DNA of 64,000 nucleotides, taken from NCBI GenBank assembly GCA_021737275.1, contig JAIPEE010000020.1, positions 1 through 64,000 of the forward strand. Direction: 5' to 3'. The stretch's first letter is position 1, and the number at the start of each line of letters is the position of its first letter. Shown one piece after another: positions 44,805-53,947 of the stretch. Below the pieces are notes generated by a model, which searched no databases, was not told the DNA's origin, and saw only the letters and a program-made list of their open reading frames with translations. Source of the DNA: Desulfobacterales bacterium. Its GTDB lineage: Bacteria; Desulfobacterota; Desulfobacteria; Desulfobacterales; JAIPEE01. The translations under genes were made by a program, and so were the position numbers.

Positions 44805-45785
44805 TTATTTTTTTAATTTATCAACGATGACGGCAAGAATGATAATTGAACCGACAACAACCTGTTTTACAAAAGCAGAGACGCCAATCAGGTCAAAACC
44901 GTTTGACAGACATGCCAGAAAAAGTACGCCGATAACCACACCGCCAAGATTGCCGACACCACCCTTGAATGTTACCCCCCCCACGACACAGGCGGCAATT
45001 GATTCCATCATTAAAGCGCCGCCAAGATGAGGCTGCCCTGAATTAATTCTGGAAGATAGCATAGCGGCACATATTCCGGTCAGGACACCTGCTACGCCGA
45101 ATATCCACATCATCACACGATTGACATTAACGCCTGTAAGTCTTAATGCTTCAATATTTCCGCCGCATGCATATATATATCTGCCAAACTGTGTTCGATA
45201 AACGACTATATACATCCCCAAAAGTACCACCATTGTAATGATAACCGGAAGAGGTATAGTCAGCACATTTGTATATGCCAATGTTTTATAGGTTGGCGGG
45301 AGATTATATACAGTGAGTCCTCTGGATATAATCAATGCCAAACCATTACAGATGGACAGTGTACCCAAGGTAACGGCAAAAGAGTCAATGCGAAAATAGG
45401 CAACAACCGCACCATTAAGCAAACCAACAGCTCCGCCAACAAATATGGGTGTAATCCAGCCTGCAGTTGCACCAAACTGTTTGGACACAATAGCAGCAGT
45501 TACACTGCATAACCCGATAATAGCGCCCAGGGAAACATCTACGCCGCTGGTTAATATAACCAGCATTTGCCCACATGCGATAAGCGCCAGAAAACTCGCC
45601 TGTCTGGCTACAATAATACCATTGTTTATAGTAAGAAATCTCGGATTAATCACGCCCATAACAATGATGAGCGCTATCAGTATGAAAAACATCATTCCCA
45701 TGTTGGAATGTACTTTTGTTAATATTTCCTTTGGCGATTTAAACTTTGCCATATCTTCGAAATTGCTATCAACTTTTTTTTCCAT
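44805..45785 (-). CDS. Ribose-type ABC transporter permease (BPD_transp_2)
   Basis: 326-residue permease with eight or more helices. G-V-D-V-S-L-G-A-I-I-G-L and the L-R-L-T-G-V-N-V-N motif before helix 7 are typical of RbsC/XylH. ATG at 45785 follows GAGGGG; a GTG at 45809 is possible. Works with the double ATPase (45817) and the binding protein (43573). These systems import pentoses, autoinducer-2 and, in some lineages, nucleosides or bases. Confidence 0.9.
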   Translation of the reverse strand: MEKKVDSNFEDMAKFKSPKEILTKVHSNMGMMFFILIALIIVMGVINPRFLTINNGIIVARQASFLALIACGQMLVILTSGVDVSLGAIIGLCSVTAAIVSKQFGATAGWITPIFVGGAVGLLNGAVVAYFRIDSFAVTLGTLSICNGLALIISRGLTVYNLPPTYKTLAYTNVLTIPLPVIITMVVLLGMYIVVYRTQFGRYIYACGGNIEALRLTGVNVNRVMMWIFGVAGVLTGICAAMLSSRINSGQPHLGGALMMESIAACVVGGVTFKGGVGNLGGVVIGVLFLACLSNGFDLIGVSAFVKQVVVGSIIILAVIVDKLKK

Positions 45786-45816
45786 ATTAACCGGTTCCCC
45801 TCGATCCACGAGATAA

Positions 45817-47373
45817 TTAAGCCGCTATATTTTCATCATTCCCATGCCCAAATGCATATTTCAGTATTTCATCTTCGGAAGCGTCTTCAATGTTAAATTC
45901 TTTAACTATCTGTCCGTTGTACATAATTATAATTCGATCGCTCATACCCATAATCTCCGGCAATTCATATGAAACCATGACGACTCCGGAACCTTCAGCC
46001 GTCAATTGATTCATGGCCTGGTAAATCTCAACTTTTGATCCGACATCAATGCCTGCGGTTGGCTCATTAAAAAGAAATATCTTTCCTCCGTGACAAAGAG
46101 ACCTGGCAAGAATGACTTTTTGCTGATTACCGCCACTAAGATTTTCAACTTTTGTTGACATATTCGGTGCTTTAATTCGCATTATATCCCGATACTGATT
46201 AGCAATTTCGCGAACAGCTTTACGCCTGATCAAACCAATAGCTGTAACAAATCGGTGGTAACAGGACATGACAATATTTTCTTTAATAGAAAGGTTCATA
46301 ATCAACCCCTCATGTTTTCGATCACGAGGAATATAAGAAATTTTTTTATCTAATGCTGACTTAGGGCTCTGTTTTTTAACGGTTTTGAAACTTAACCCGC
46401 TGTTGACCTCGACAGTACCGGTTTCATAATCCTCTGCACCAAATACCGATCGGGGTACATCCTCAAACCCGCATCCGACCAAACCAAAAATTCCCAACAC
46501 CTCTCCTGCATGGCATTCCAGGCTCACATTCTTAAAAAACCCTTTCCGTGTGAGCCCTTTGACACGCAGTAATGGTTCACCGATTTGTGCTTTAATTTTT
46601 GGAAATTTATCTTTTACTTCATGCCCTATCATTAGAGGCACCAAATCATCTATGCCTTTAACATTCTCCAGTTCCAGCGTGTCTATATATTGGCCGTTTC
46701 GAAAAACCGTGGTACGATCTCCAATTTCCTTTAGCTCTTCAAGACGATGAGAAATATAGATAATCCCGGTACCTTTTTCTTTTAAAAGGCGAATATTTTT
46801 AAACAGAAGATCTTTTTCACGATCTGTAAGTGATGCAGTAGGTTCGTCCAGAATGAGAACTTTGACGTCGTTATTCAGTGCTTTGATAATACTGATCATT
46901 CTTAATTCAGCAACATTAAGATCCTTTGCCATCTTTTCCGGGTCAATTGAATAGCCGAATTTTTCGAACAATTTACGGGTCTCTTTTATCTGATTTCGAT
47001 GGCTTATCAGGCCATTTTTCAATATCTCGCTGCCCAGAAACATGTTTTCAGCTATTGAAAGATCAGGTATGTACATGACTTCCTGATATATAGTGTAAAT
47101 ACCCAGTCGCTTTGCATGGTGAGGATCCTTGATCAGTATCTTTTCATTATCAAATATAATTTCACCACTTGTTGCCTGATGAGCACCTGAAATAATTTTG
47201 ATCAGAGTTGATTTGCCTGCACCGTTTTCACCTATTAAAGTGTGTACTTCACCTTTTCTAAGTTCAAACTGAACATCATCAAGGGCAACAACACCTGGAA
47301 ATGTTTTTGTAATATTATTCAATGAGAGAATCATGTTATTCTCAGATGTTTGAGGCATGGCTACAGATTCCAT
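45817..47373 (-). CDS. Ribose-type ABC transporter double ATPase
   Basis: 518-residue protein with two ABC domains, like RbsA. The first has Walker A G-E-N-G-A-G-K-S-T-L, Walker B V-L-I-L-D-E-P-T-A-S-L; the second has the degenerate P-loop G-L-V-G-C-G and signature L-S-G-G-N-Q-Q-K. Start is ambiguous among three ATGs (47373, 47358, 47334); none has a perfect Shine-Dalgarno. Preceded by a 173-base gap rich in hairpins. Confidence 0.9.
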   Translation of the reverse strand: MESVAMPQTSENNMILSLNNITKTFPGVVALDDVQFELRKGEVHTLIGENGAGKSTLIKIISGAHQATSGEIIFDNEKILIKDPHHAKRLGIYTIYQEVMYIPDLSIAENMFLGSEILKNGLISHRNQIKETRKLFEKFGYSIDPEKMAKDLNVAELRMISIIKALNNDVKVLILDEPTASLTDREKDLLFKNIRLLKEKGTGIIYISHRLEELKEIGDRTTVFRNGQYIDTLELENVKGIDDLVPLMIGHEVKDKFPKIKAQIGEPLLRVKGLTRKGFFKNVSLECHAGEVLGIFGLVGCGFEDVPRSVFGAEDYETGTVEVNSGLSFKTVKKQSPKSALDKKISYIPRDRKHEGLIMNLSIKENIVMSCYHRFVTAIGLIRRKAVREIANQYRDIMRIKAPNMSTKVENLSGGNQQKVILARSLCHGGKIFLFNEPTAGIDVGSKVEIYQAMNQLTAEGSGVVMVSYELPEIMGMSDRIIIMYNGQIVKEFNIEDASEDEILKYAFGHGNDENIAA

Positions 47374-47407
47374 TTCTATATCAGAAAGTTATTTCTTCTG
47401 GCTGCGC

Positions 47408-47539
47408 ATCTCGTGCGCAGCCTGTTTTTTAACTATTTCCGATTAACTCTTTTAAAAGGTGCCCGGCTGAGGCAGGTTTGCATGAATATCGCTTAACAGG
47501 TCAGGGTCTTTAAAGCCGGGCGATCAGTCCTTTAAAAAC
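47408..47539. other. Structured intergenic segment in the set 2 operon
   Basis: Three inverted repeats: GGCTGCGCA/TGCGCAGCC (about 47409-47431), a long-range GCCCGGCT/AGCCGGGC pair enclosing about 45 bases (about 47461-47521), and ATCAGT/ACTGAT (about 47524-47543). In the operon direction none has a clear T-tract. Could be an RNA switch, processing site or attenuator. Confidence 0.5.
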
Positions 47540-47546
47540 TGATTTT

Positions 47547-48890
47547 TTACATCAGGTTTTTCTTTACAGTAGCAAGCACATCTTCAGTAATATTAAGGGT
47601 TTCATTAATATCTTCTTCAGTATGCGCCACAGATATTGAATACTCTTCAAACCAGCCGCTGCCCATCGGAATAACACCCTTGCTGAGCATGCCGTACCAG
47701 TATTCCGTCCACATGGCCTTATTACCCTGGTTGGCCTGACGATAGGTATGCGGTTTTTCCGGTACAAACTGGATACCGCCCAATGGACCTTCATGGGTCA
47801 CACAGGCCGGAAGACCCAGTTTATTGATAATCGCTTCCAAACCGGCTGCATATTTCTTACCCAGTTCATTGATTCGTTTGGTGGCCTCTTCGGTCATTAC
47901 TTCTTTCAGGCAGGCCAGACCGGCTGCAGTTGTCAGCGGATTGGCATTATAGGTACCAAAATGAATGGATGGGCCAAGCGGTGAAATAAGGCTCATGAGG
48001 TCTCGGCGACCACCGAATGCCCCCAAAGGAGTTCCGCCGCCGATTGCTTTTGCCAAAGTAACAATATCCGGCTTGATATTATACAGTTCTGCCGCTCCAC
48101 CCATGGCAAGACGGCAACCCACTTTTACTTCATCAAATATCAGCAGAACATTATGTTTGATGGTCAGTTCACGAACAGCATCAAGATATCCCGGATCAGG
48201 CGGAATAACACCGCCATTGGTCATGCATGGCTCGATGATAAAACAGGCGATTTCGCCCGCATGCTTATTAAGGCAATATTCCAGACTCTCAATATGGTTA
48301 AACTGAACCACATAGGTATGATCTGTAGATCCGGCAGGAATACCCGCACTTTCAACATGCGGAGACGGCATCCAGCCCGGACCTGCCGGGGTATTACTTG
48401 GAACGCCACAGCTTACCAGCAGTGTATCACTGGCACCATGATACATGCCTTCACATTTGATAACGCCCATTTTTTCTGTGGCTGCCCTGGCAAGACGGAC
48501 AGCATTCATGGTAGCTTCGACACCGGATTGGGTAAAACGCATCATCTCCATAGAGGGATAACGCCTTTGAATCTCTTCTGCCAGATCAGTGGCAACGGTT
48601 CCGGAAAGGCCAAACAAAACACCTTTTTCGGCCTGCTCCTGAATCGCCTTTGTAACGATCGGATTGGCATGTCCGGAGATCATGGCGGCATAACACATGG
48701 AATAATCAATATACTTGTTGCCATCCAGATCCCACACGTAAGCGCCTTCACTGTTATCAACAAAAAGCGGATATGGCGGCCAGAATTGAATGGCACTTCC
48801 TACCCCGCCCGGAATAATAGCCTGGGCACGTGCTGCTTCTTTACCTGATGTTGGTGTCCTTTTTGTGTATTCTTCTAAAAATTTTGACAT
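47547..48890 (-). CDS. Class III aminotransferase, glutamate-1-semialdehyde aminomutase-like
   Basis: 447-residue PLP enzyme. F-D-E-V-K-V-G-C-R (about 236-244; the usual Glu-Val is present) and V-T-L-A-K-A-I-G-G-G with the PLP lysine are diagnostic of class III. I-P-G-G-V-G-S-A matches the glutamate-1-semialdehyde aminomutase branch. The normal heme-pathway partners are not nearby; it lies between hydroxylase set 2 and a transporter. A catabolic transaminase acting on an opened ring (for example an omega-amino acid or semialdehyde) is more likely than a true HemL. GGGAGG before ATG. Confidence 0.87.
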   Translation of the reverse strand: MSKFLEEYTKRTPTSGKEAARAQAIIPGGVGSAIQFWPPYPLFVDNSEGAYVWDLDGNKYIDYSMCYAAMISGHANPIVTKAIQEQAEKGVLFGLSGTVATDLAEEIQRRYPSMEMMRFTQSGVEATMNAVRLARAATEKMGVIKCEGMYHGASDTLLVSCGVPSNTPAGPGWMPSPHVESAGIPAGSTDHTYVVQFNHIESLEYCLNKHAGEIACFIIEPCMTNGGVIPPDPGYLDAVRELTIKHNVLLIFDEVKVGCRLAMGGAAELYNIKPDIVTLAKAIGGGTPLGAFGGRRDLMSLISPLGPSIHFGTYNANPLTTAAGLACLKEVMTEEATKRINELGKKYAAGLEAIINKLGLPACVTHEGPLGGIQFVPEKPHTYRQANQGNKAMWTEYWYGMLSKGVIPMGSGWFEEYSISVAHTEEDINETLNITEDVLATVKKNLM

Positions 48891-48928
48891 GATGCCCTCC
48901 CTTTAAATATTAGGTTATGTTTGTTTAA

Positions 48929-49414
48929 TCATAAATTCCGTTCTGCCATATCATCCCGGCATTTTTTGATTGCCCTGACAATGCCGTTATACCCGGTGCA
49001 TCTGCAAAGATTTCCTTTAATGTGGTGACGGATCTCATTTTCTGTTGGATTGGTATTTTTTTTCAAAAGATCTTTACCGACAAGAATCATACCCGGTGTA
49101 CAAAATCCGCACTGTATGGCGTTTGTTTTAAGAAATGCATCCTGAAGCGGATCAAGTTTCCCGTCCGGTTCTGCAATGCCTTCTATGGTTGTAATTTTTG
49201 AACCGGCTGCTGAAACAGCCAGCGTCATACAACCCAGAACCGGTTCATCATCTACTAACACCGTACATGCGCCGCACTGTCCGGTACCGCAGGCATATTT
49301 TGTGCCTGTCAGTCCGACTGTTTCGCGAACAACATTAACGAGCAGTTCATTGGGAAAAATCCTCAACTCAAAATCTTCGCCGTTGATATTTAAATTTAAA
49401 GTCTGTTTTTTCAT
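48929..49414 (-). CDS. Molybdenum hydroxylase 2Fe-2S subunit, set 2
   Basis: 161-residue subunit with C-G-T-G-Q-C-G-A-C-T, a later Cys, C-G-F-C-T-P-G-M and C-R-C-T-G-Y, so both clusters are complete. ATG overlaps the FAD-subunit stop (TAATG) and is preceded by GGAGGAG inside that gene. Last subunit gene in the Mo-FAD-FeS order, unlike set 1. Confidence 0.93.
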   Translation of the reverse strand: MKKQTLNLNINGEDFELRIFPNELLVNVVRETVGLTGTKYACGTGQCGACTVLVDDEPVLGCMTLAVSAAGSKITTIEGIAEPDGKLDPLQDAFLKTNAIQCGFCTPGMILVGKDLLKKNTNPTENEIRHHIKGNLCRCTGYNGIVRAIKKCRDDMAERNL

Positions 49415-50301
49415 TATTTATCTCCTCCGGCCTGTTCCCATGCACGTTTAAAACCATCCTTGAACATGACGGCAACCATTTCACGTCTGTACTCAACACT
49501 TGTTCGCCCGTATGCGGGTGGGTTAATTTCCCGGCCTACCTGCAAGGCTGTATCTTCCAACAGCTGGTCGGAAAACGGCCGGCCTTTCATTATGGATTCA
49601 GCAACAGGCGCACGCATTGGCACCGGTGCAGCCGCACCAAGGGCAATATTGCAGTTACGGCAAACATCGTTATCCCTGGTTACGGTTACCGCACAGGTTA
49701 TTTTCGAGATATCGGAACCAACACGGGCCTTTTTCTCAAATGCGCCGGCGGTATTTTTCGGCAATGCATCAAATTGAATTTCAGTCATTATCTCATTTTC
49801 TTCCATAACGGTTTTATTGTAACCGACATGAAGATCCTTGAGATCGATCAACCGCTCACTTTTAAGGCTGAGCAGTTTTACGCGGGCATTGTAGGTCAGC
49901 AAAGGTGGCGCCGTATCAGCCTTGGGAGAACCATTGCTGAGGTTTCCGCCAATGGTTCCCATATTCAGCACCTGGGTTTTACCAATTGAGTAAATGGCTT
50001 CATAAAGACCCCGGCACGGAACATTATTTGCAAAGTGTTCCATGACACTTCGAAAGTTGTTGCCCGCACCAATTTTTATAACAGCACCCTCAACATAATA
50101 ACGAAGATCCTTAAGTTTTCTTATATCGACAACATGTGATGGTGTACGTTTTCCCATTTTCATCTGGGTAATCAAATCCGTACCACCGGCAATAATTTTT
50201 GCATCGGAACCATGTTGATCCAGCATCTCAAGTACTTCCCGGATGGTATCCGGTGCATGATAATCAAATTCATGTGAAATTATTCTGGTATTCATTTTCA
50301 T
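49414..50301 (-). CDS. Molybdenum hydroxylase FAD-binding subunit, set 2
   Basis: 295-residue FAD subunit. A-G-G-T-D-L-I-T-Q and I-G-G-N-L-S-N-G-S-P-K-A-D-T-A-P-P bind FAD. The start at 50301, one base after the large subunit stop with GGAG in front, is preferred to an upstream codon inside the large subunit gene. C-terminal domain has I-A-L-G-A-A-A-P-V-P. Confidence 0.92.
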   Translation of the reverse strand: MKMNTRIISHEFDYHAPDTIREVLEMLDQHGSDAKIIAGGTDLITQMKMGKRTPSHVVDIRKLKDLRYYVEGAVIKIGAGNNFRSVMEHFANNVPCRGLYEAIYSIGKTQVLNMGTIGGNLSNGSPKADTAPPLLTYNARVKLLSLKSERLIDLKDLHVGYNKTVMEENEIMTEIQFDALPKNTAGAFEKKARVGSDISKITCAVTVTRDNDVCRNCNIALGAAAPVPMRAPVAESIMKGRPFSDQLLEDTALQVGREINPPAYGRTSVEYRREMVAVMFKDGFKRAWEQAGGDK

Positions 50302-50302
50302 T

Positions 50303-52660
50303 TTATTTCTCCACACCTGCCTGTTTTTGTAATGCTGCAAGGACAACCTCAGGTGTCATCGGGGCCTCGGCAAACCGTATGCCAACGGCATTATAAATGG
50401 CATTGGCAACAGCTGCGGCTGTTGCATTATTGGCAGCCTCTCCTACACCTTTCGCACCAAAAGGTCCTGTAGGCTCATATGTCGTGGCAAAGAATGTCCG
50501 GACATGTTCAACCGGCGGCATATCCACCGGCGTATAGAACTTATAGTCAACAAAAGTGCCGCCGCATGTGAGTTCACCGGATTCCGTGTCATATTCCGTA
50601 TCTTCAAGAAGCGCCAGTCCAATACCGCGGCAAAGCCCGCCTTCAAGCTGACCTGCAGCAAGATCCGGATTAACGGGTGTACCGCAATCTACTGCTGCGA
50701 CGGCGCGGGTAGTTTTAATCTCTCCCGTCCATGTATCCACTTCAACTTCAATAAAGTTGGTTACGAAACATGGCGGACAATTTACCTGCCTGTGGCTGAT
50801 GACACCGATTGCAGTTCCCCAGCCCTTGAGCTGAGCCATTTTTGCCACTTCACCTACTGAAATGTTCTTTTGCAGTGTTCCGGGAAGGTAAATAATACCC
50901 TGGCCGGTTCCCTCTTCGGGATATATTTTTAACGCCTCAGGATTGACATCTATAAGGCGGGAAGCAAACTCAAGCAGTCTTTCTTTTGCTTTTTTGGCAG
51001 CCCGCTGAACACTGGCGCCACCGCAGTAAATACCTCTTGTTGCATGTGTACACACATCATAACCCGTATTACGGGTATCGGACGGTGATATGCCTACCTT
51101 ATCAATGGGCACACCCAGTTCTTCAGCTGCAATTTTCGCAATAGCTTCAAGTGTTCCGCCGCCATGACACATCAGGGCGGTGGAAACATCCACAGAACCA
51201 TCTTCATTCACCTTTACCATCGCAGTGGAGTAATCAATTACTTCACCCGGTGTCGGAGCGCCCGTACCGGACGTATGAAAGCCCCTGGCCACGCCAACAC
51301 CACGGCGATAACGGCCGGTCTTCATTTCAGGCTTGATACGTTCATCCCACTCGATCATATCCTTACCTTTAAGTAGCATCTCTTCAACACCGCAGCTACG
51401 AATAATGGATCGAACTGTCGGCCCCTGGCCCCAGAATGTTTCACCAAGGCCGACATAATTTTTCAGTCTCAATTGAATAGCGTCCATACCCATCTTTTCG
51501 GCAATCATATCGATCATTGATTCAACTGCAAAAGAAACCTGGGGATTTCCATATCCCTGCATGGCACATCCCGGTGCCTTGTTGGTATAAACGGCCGTAC
51601 CTTCGAAATTCAGATGCGGCATCCGGTATAAAGAGACAAACCAGCCGGACATACAACCAAGCAACGGATAGGCCTGAATATTATGGCCGCCGATATCAAC
51701 AACCGTTTTCATTTCTCCGGCTGTAATTGTTCCGTCTTTTTTAAGACCATATTTCAGATGAATAATGGATGGATATTTACAGTGATCATACATATCCTCT
51801 TCACGCGTGAGAGAAAGTTTGACCGGTTTTTGTGCTTTCAGTGCAAGTGCAACGGATATGGGGATACAGGTGTTCATCTGAATGCTGGAACCAAAAGCAC
51901 CGCCAATAGCAACACGATGAACATTCACTTTATTTAGCGGGATATCAAATATTGCGCCTAAAAGTTGACGGGTGTTATGGATGGACTGTGTTGTCGGCCA
52001 GACAGTGATACCGCCATCAGGTTCAGGTCTGCAGACAACCGACTTGGTTTCCATTTGAGCATGATAAACCCGACCGGTTTTAAATTCGTGTTCAAAAATA
52101 AAATCGGCTTCTGCAAATCCCTTTTCAACATCGCCTTCACTAACCTGTCTTTTACAGGCAATGTTATTTTCGATGGGCAATACATTTTCACCCAGGAGAA
52201 TCTCATCATATACTTTTGGCGCACCGGGTTTCATAGCTTCATAAGGATCAAATACGCCGGGCAATACTTCATAGTCAACTTTAATAGAACGTACCGCCTT
52301 TTCAGCTAAAGCCTCAGTTTTAGCTGCTACAGCAGCAAAGCCTTCTCCGACATGGTGTGCCTTTTCTGACAAAACGTTCCGGTCTCTGTAAGTCTTTTCA
52401 GGAATACTCACCTGTCGTTCATTATACTTGAAATCAGGTGTGTCCTTATAAGTAATGCAGACAACGCCCATTTTTTCCGCTTCGCTTGTATCAATGGATT
52501 TTATTCTTGCATGGGGATAAGGGCTTCTGAGGACCCGGGCGTAGAGCATGTGGGGTAGTCTTACGTCAGACGAGTAGGTTTCCTTACCCGTCACTTTGGC
52601 CATGCCGTCCTTGCGCCGTGTAATCTTACTCACCGCATTAAATTTGTTTTTTTCCATCAT
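50303..52660 (-). CDS. Molybdenum hydroxylase large subunit, set 2 (xanthine dehydrogenase family)
   Basis: 785-residue molybdopterin subunit. Blocks seen: V-T-G-K-E-T-Y-S-S-D near the start, I-G-G-A-F-G-S-S-I-Q (cofactor loop, variant with Ser), G-C-A-M-Q-G-Y-G-N-P and the active-site glutamate in G-A-K-G-V-G-E-A-A. Start 52660 follows GGAG. Compared with set 1 the second glycine loop differs (A-F-G-S-S versus G-F-G-G-K), so the two enzymes likely act on different substrates. Regulator gene lies 16 bases upstream. Confidence 0.92.
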   Translation of the reverse strand: MMEKNKFNAVSKITRRKDGMAKVTGKETYSSDVRLPHMLYARVLRSPYPHARIKSIDTSEAEKMGVVCITYKDTPDFKYNERQVSIPEKTYRDRNVLSEKAHHVGEGFAAVAAKTEALAEKAVRSIKVDYEVLPGVFDPYEAMKPGAPKVYDEILLGENVLPIENNIACKRQVSEGDVEKGFAEADFIFEHEFKTGRVYHAQMETKSVVCRPEPDGGITVWPTTQSIHNTRQLLGAIFDIPLNKVNVHRVAIGGAFGSSIQMNTCIPISVALALKAQKPVKLSLTREEDMYDHCKYPSIIHLKYGLKKDGTITAGEMKTVVDIGGHNIQAYPLLGCMSGWFVSLYRMPHLNFEGTAVYTNKAPGCAMQGYGNPQVSFAVESMIDMIAEKMGMDAIQLRLKNYVGLGETFWGQGPTVRSIIRSCGVEEMLLKGKDMIEWDERIKPEMKTGRYRRGVGVARGFHTSGTGAPTPGEVIDYSTAMVKVNEDGSVDVSTALMCHGGGTLEAIAKIAAEELGVPIDKVGISPSDTRNTGYDVCTHATRGIYCGGASVQRAAKKAKERLLEFASRLIDVNPEALKIYPEEGTGQGIIYLPGTLQKNISVGEVAKMAQLKGWGTAIGVISHRQVNCPPCFVTNFIEVEVDTWTGEIKTTRAVAAVDCGTPVNPDLAAGQLEGGLCRGIGLALLEDTEYDTESGELTCGGTFVDYKFYTPVDMPPVEHVRTFFATTYEPTGPFGAKGVGEAANNATAAAVANAIYNAVGIRFAEAPMTPEVVLAALQKQAGVEK

Positions 52661-52676
52661 ATTTTCTCCATTTTTC

Positions 52677-53243
52677 TTACCATATCGGCGGTGTAAAAAC
52701 GAAAAGCACCTTCGCAATTTTATTGCTGCTATTCACCCAATGATGCGGGATATCGCCGTTAAAATAAAGGGTATCGCCCTCTCTGAGTTTAATCTGGTGG
52801 GCATTTATTTCAAATTCAACCTCGCCTTTCAATACAAATACAAACTCTTCACTACCGGGTATATGTGTAATCTTTTCTGAAAGGTCTGAGGCGCCGCCCG
52901 GTTTAATTGTACTGATAAGCGGCTGCATTTTTTTTAAAAATATTTCAGAGGTTAAAAGTTGTGATGTGGTTTTACCATCAGGGTATTCTATCTTTCTGCG
53001 ATCCGCTTTTCTCAAACAGCACTCTTTTCCGTCTGAGACGTCTTTTCCACGAAACAGATCAGCAACCTGAACATCAAGCCCCTTTGCCAATTTACCCAGC
53101 ATTGAAACCGATGGCGCAGTTACACCTTTTTCAACCTGGGATATATACGCTTTGGAACAACCTGCTTTTTGTGCTAATTTTTCAAGGGTGAGTTTCTTTT
53201 TAGTTCTGAATTTTTTTATATTCTTTTGAAGTTCAGCAGGCAT
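52677..53243 (-). CDS. XRE-cupin transcriptional regulator (set 2)
   Basis: 188-residue regulator: helix-turn-helix L-E-K-L-A-Q-K-A-G-C-S-K-A-Y-I-S-Q-V-E-K-G and C-terminal cupin with F-V-L-K-G-E-V-E-F and E-G-D-T-L-Y-F-N-G-D-I-P-H-H-W. GGAGGAA before ATG at 53243. First gene of the set 2 operon, 16 bases before the large subunit, so it almost certainly controls it. Similar in plan to the set 1 regulator but clearly diverged. Confidence 0.9.
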   Translation of the reverse strand: MPAELQKNIKKFRTKKKLTLEKLAQKAGCSKAYISQVEKGVTAPSVSMLGKLAKGLDVQVADLFRGKDVSDGKECCLRKADRRKIEYPDGKTTSQLLTSEIFLKKMQPLISTIKPGGASDLSEKITHIPGSEEFVFVLKGEVEFEINAHQIKLREGDTLYFNGDIPHHWVNSSNKIAKVLFVFTPPIW

Positions 53244-53610
53244 ATAACGCTTCCTCCGTTGAATCAGTATATTTGAAAAACGCATCAGCTGGAAATTTGT
53301 TTTGTAGGATTAAAATATTTACTTGCGCTTTACAAAGTTAAGTTGTAGTTTACCTAATAACATTTAATTTCCATTGTCAAGAATATTATTTATATTAAAT
53401 CATATAATATTTATTTACTTGATTTAATACGGTATTTTCTTTTTTAAACTCTATTTGTCTAAAATTATTGCATAAATTTTGATTTAAATTTGATTATTGC
53501 AAAAACAGGCAAAAACAGGTTATGGTTTTGAAATCAACTCAAAACCATGACACACCCAAAAGGCTTATATTAACCGATCAAACTATCTTTTTTTTAAAAG
53601 GAGGCACATT
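53244..53610. other. Promoter region of the set 2 operon and the small CxxC gene
   Basis: AT-rich divergent spacer. Three TTTAC words (53318, 53329, 53349) with TACAA/TTGTA inverted arms (53331-53347) lie 75-110 bases ahead of the set 2 regulator and could be its operator. CAAAAACAGG is tandemly repeated at 53500-53519. Stem ATGGTTTTGA/TCAAAACCAT with a 7-base loop lies at 53522-53548. Confidence 0.5.
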
Positions 53611-53817
53611 ATGAGTAACTGGTTTCCGCTTGATTTGGAAATAACAAAACCCCACCCCGGCCATGAGGCACATCTTTGCATGGCACACAACACCGGTTTT
53701 ATTGAAAAGAATCTTGAAGCATATAAAAAGTTTGTCAAAGACGGAAAATTCGTCTGCAAAAGCTGTGGTCGTGTAGCAGCTAAAGCTGAGAATTTGTGTG
53801 ACCCGGAAGCTTTATAA
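53611..53817 (+). CDS. Small CxxC protein, unknown function
   Basis: 68-residue protein with H-P-G-H-E-A-H-L-C-M-A-H-N near the start and F-V-C-K-S-C-G-R-V-A at about 48-57. The His/Cys spacing suggests a zinc or Fe-S ribbon. Strong AAAGGAGG Shine-Dalgarno and its own perfect terminator show that it is expressed as a single-gene unit. No family name recognised. Confidence 0.78.
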   Translation: MSNWFPLDLEITKPHPGHEAHLCMAHNTGFIEKNLEAYKKFVKDGKFVCKSCGRVAAKAENLCDPEAL

Positions 53818-53822
53818 AAATC

Positions 53823-53863
53823 AAAGCCGGTAAGGATGATTGTAATCCTTACCGGCTTTATTC
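53823..53863 (+). terminator. Terminator of the small CxxC gene
   Basis: Perfect 14-bp stem AAAGCCGGTAAGGA / TCCTTACCGGCTTT with a 9-base loop, six bases after the stop; T-rich tail. Confidence 0.9.
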
Positions 53864-53947
53864 CGCTTACCATCCCAAAGGTAAAATCTCGGTTTACAGC
53901 GATTATTTGTTCTATTCAAAAAATTTGTTCCTTTGGACCAGGATTCT

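Noticed and set aside
48153-48848. 231-codon plus-strand frame inside the aminotransferase
   Set aside because: Antisense shadow of a well-supported gene.
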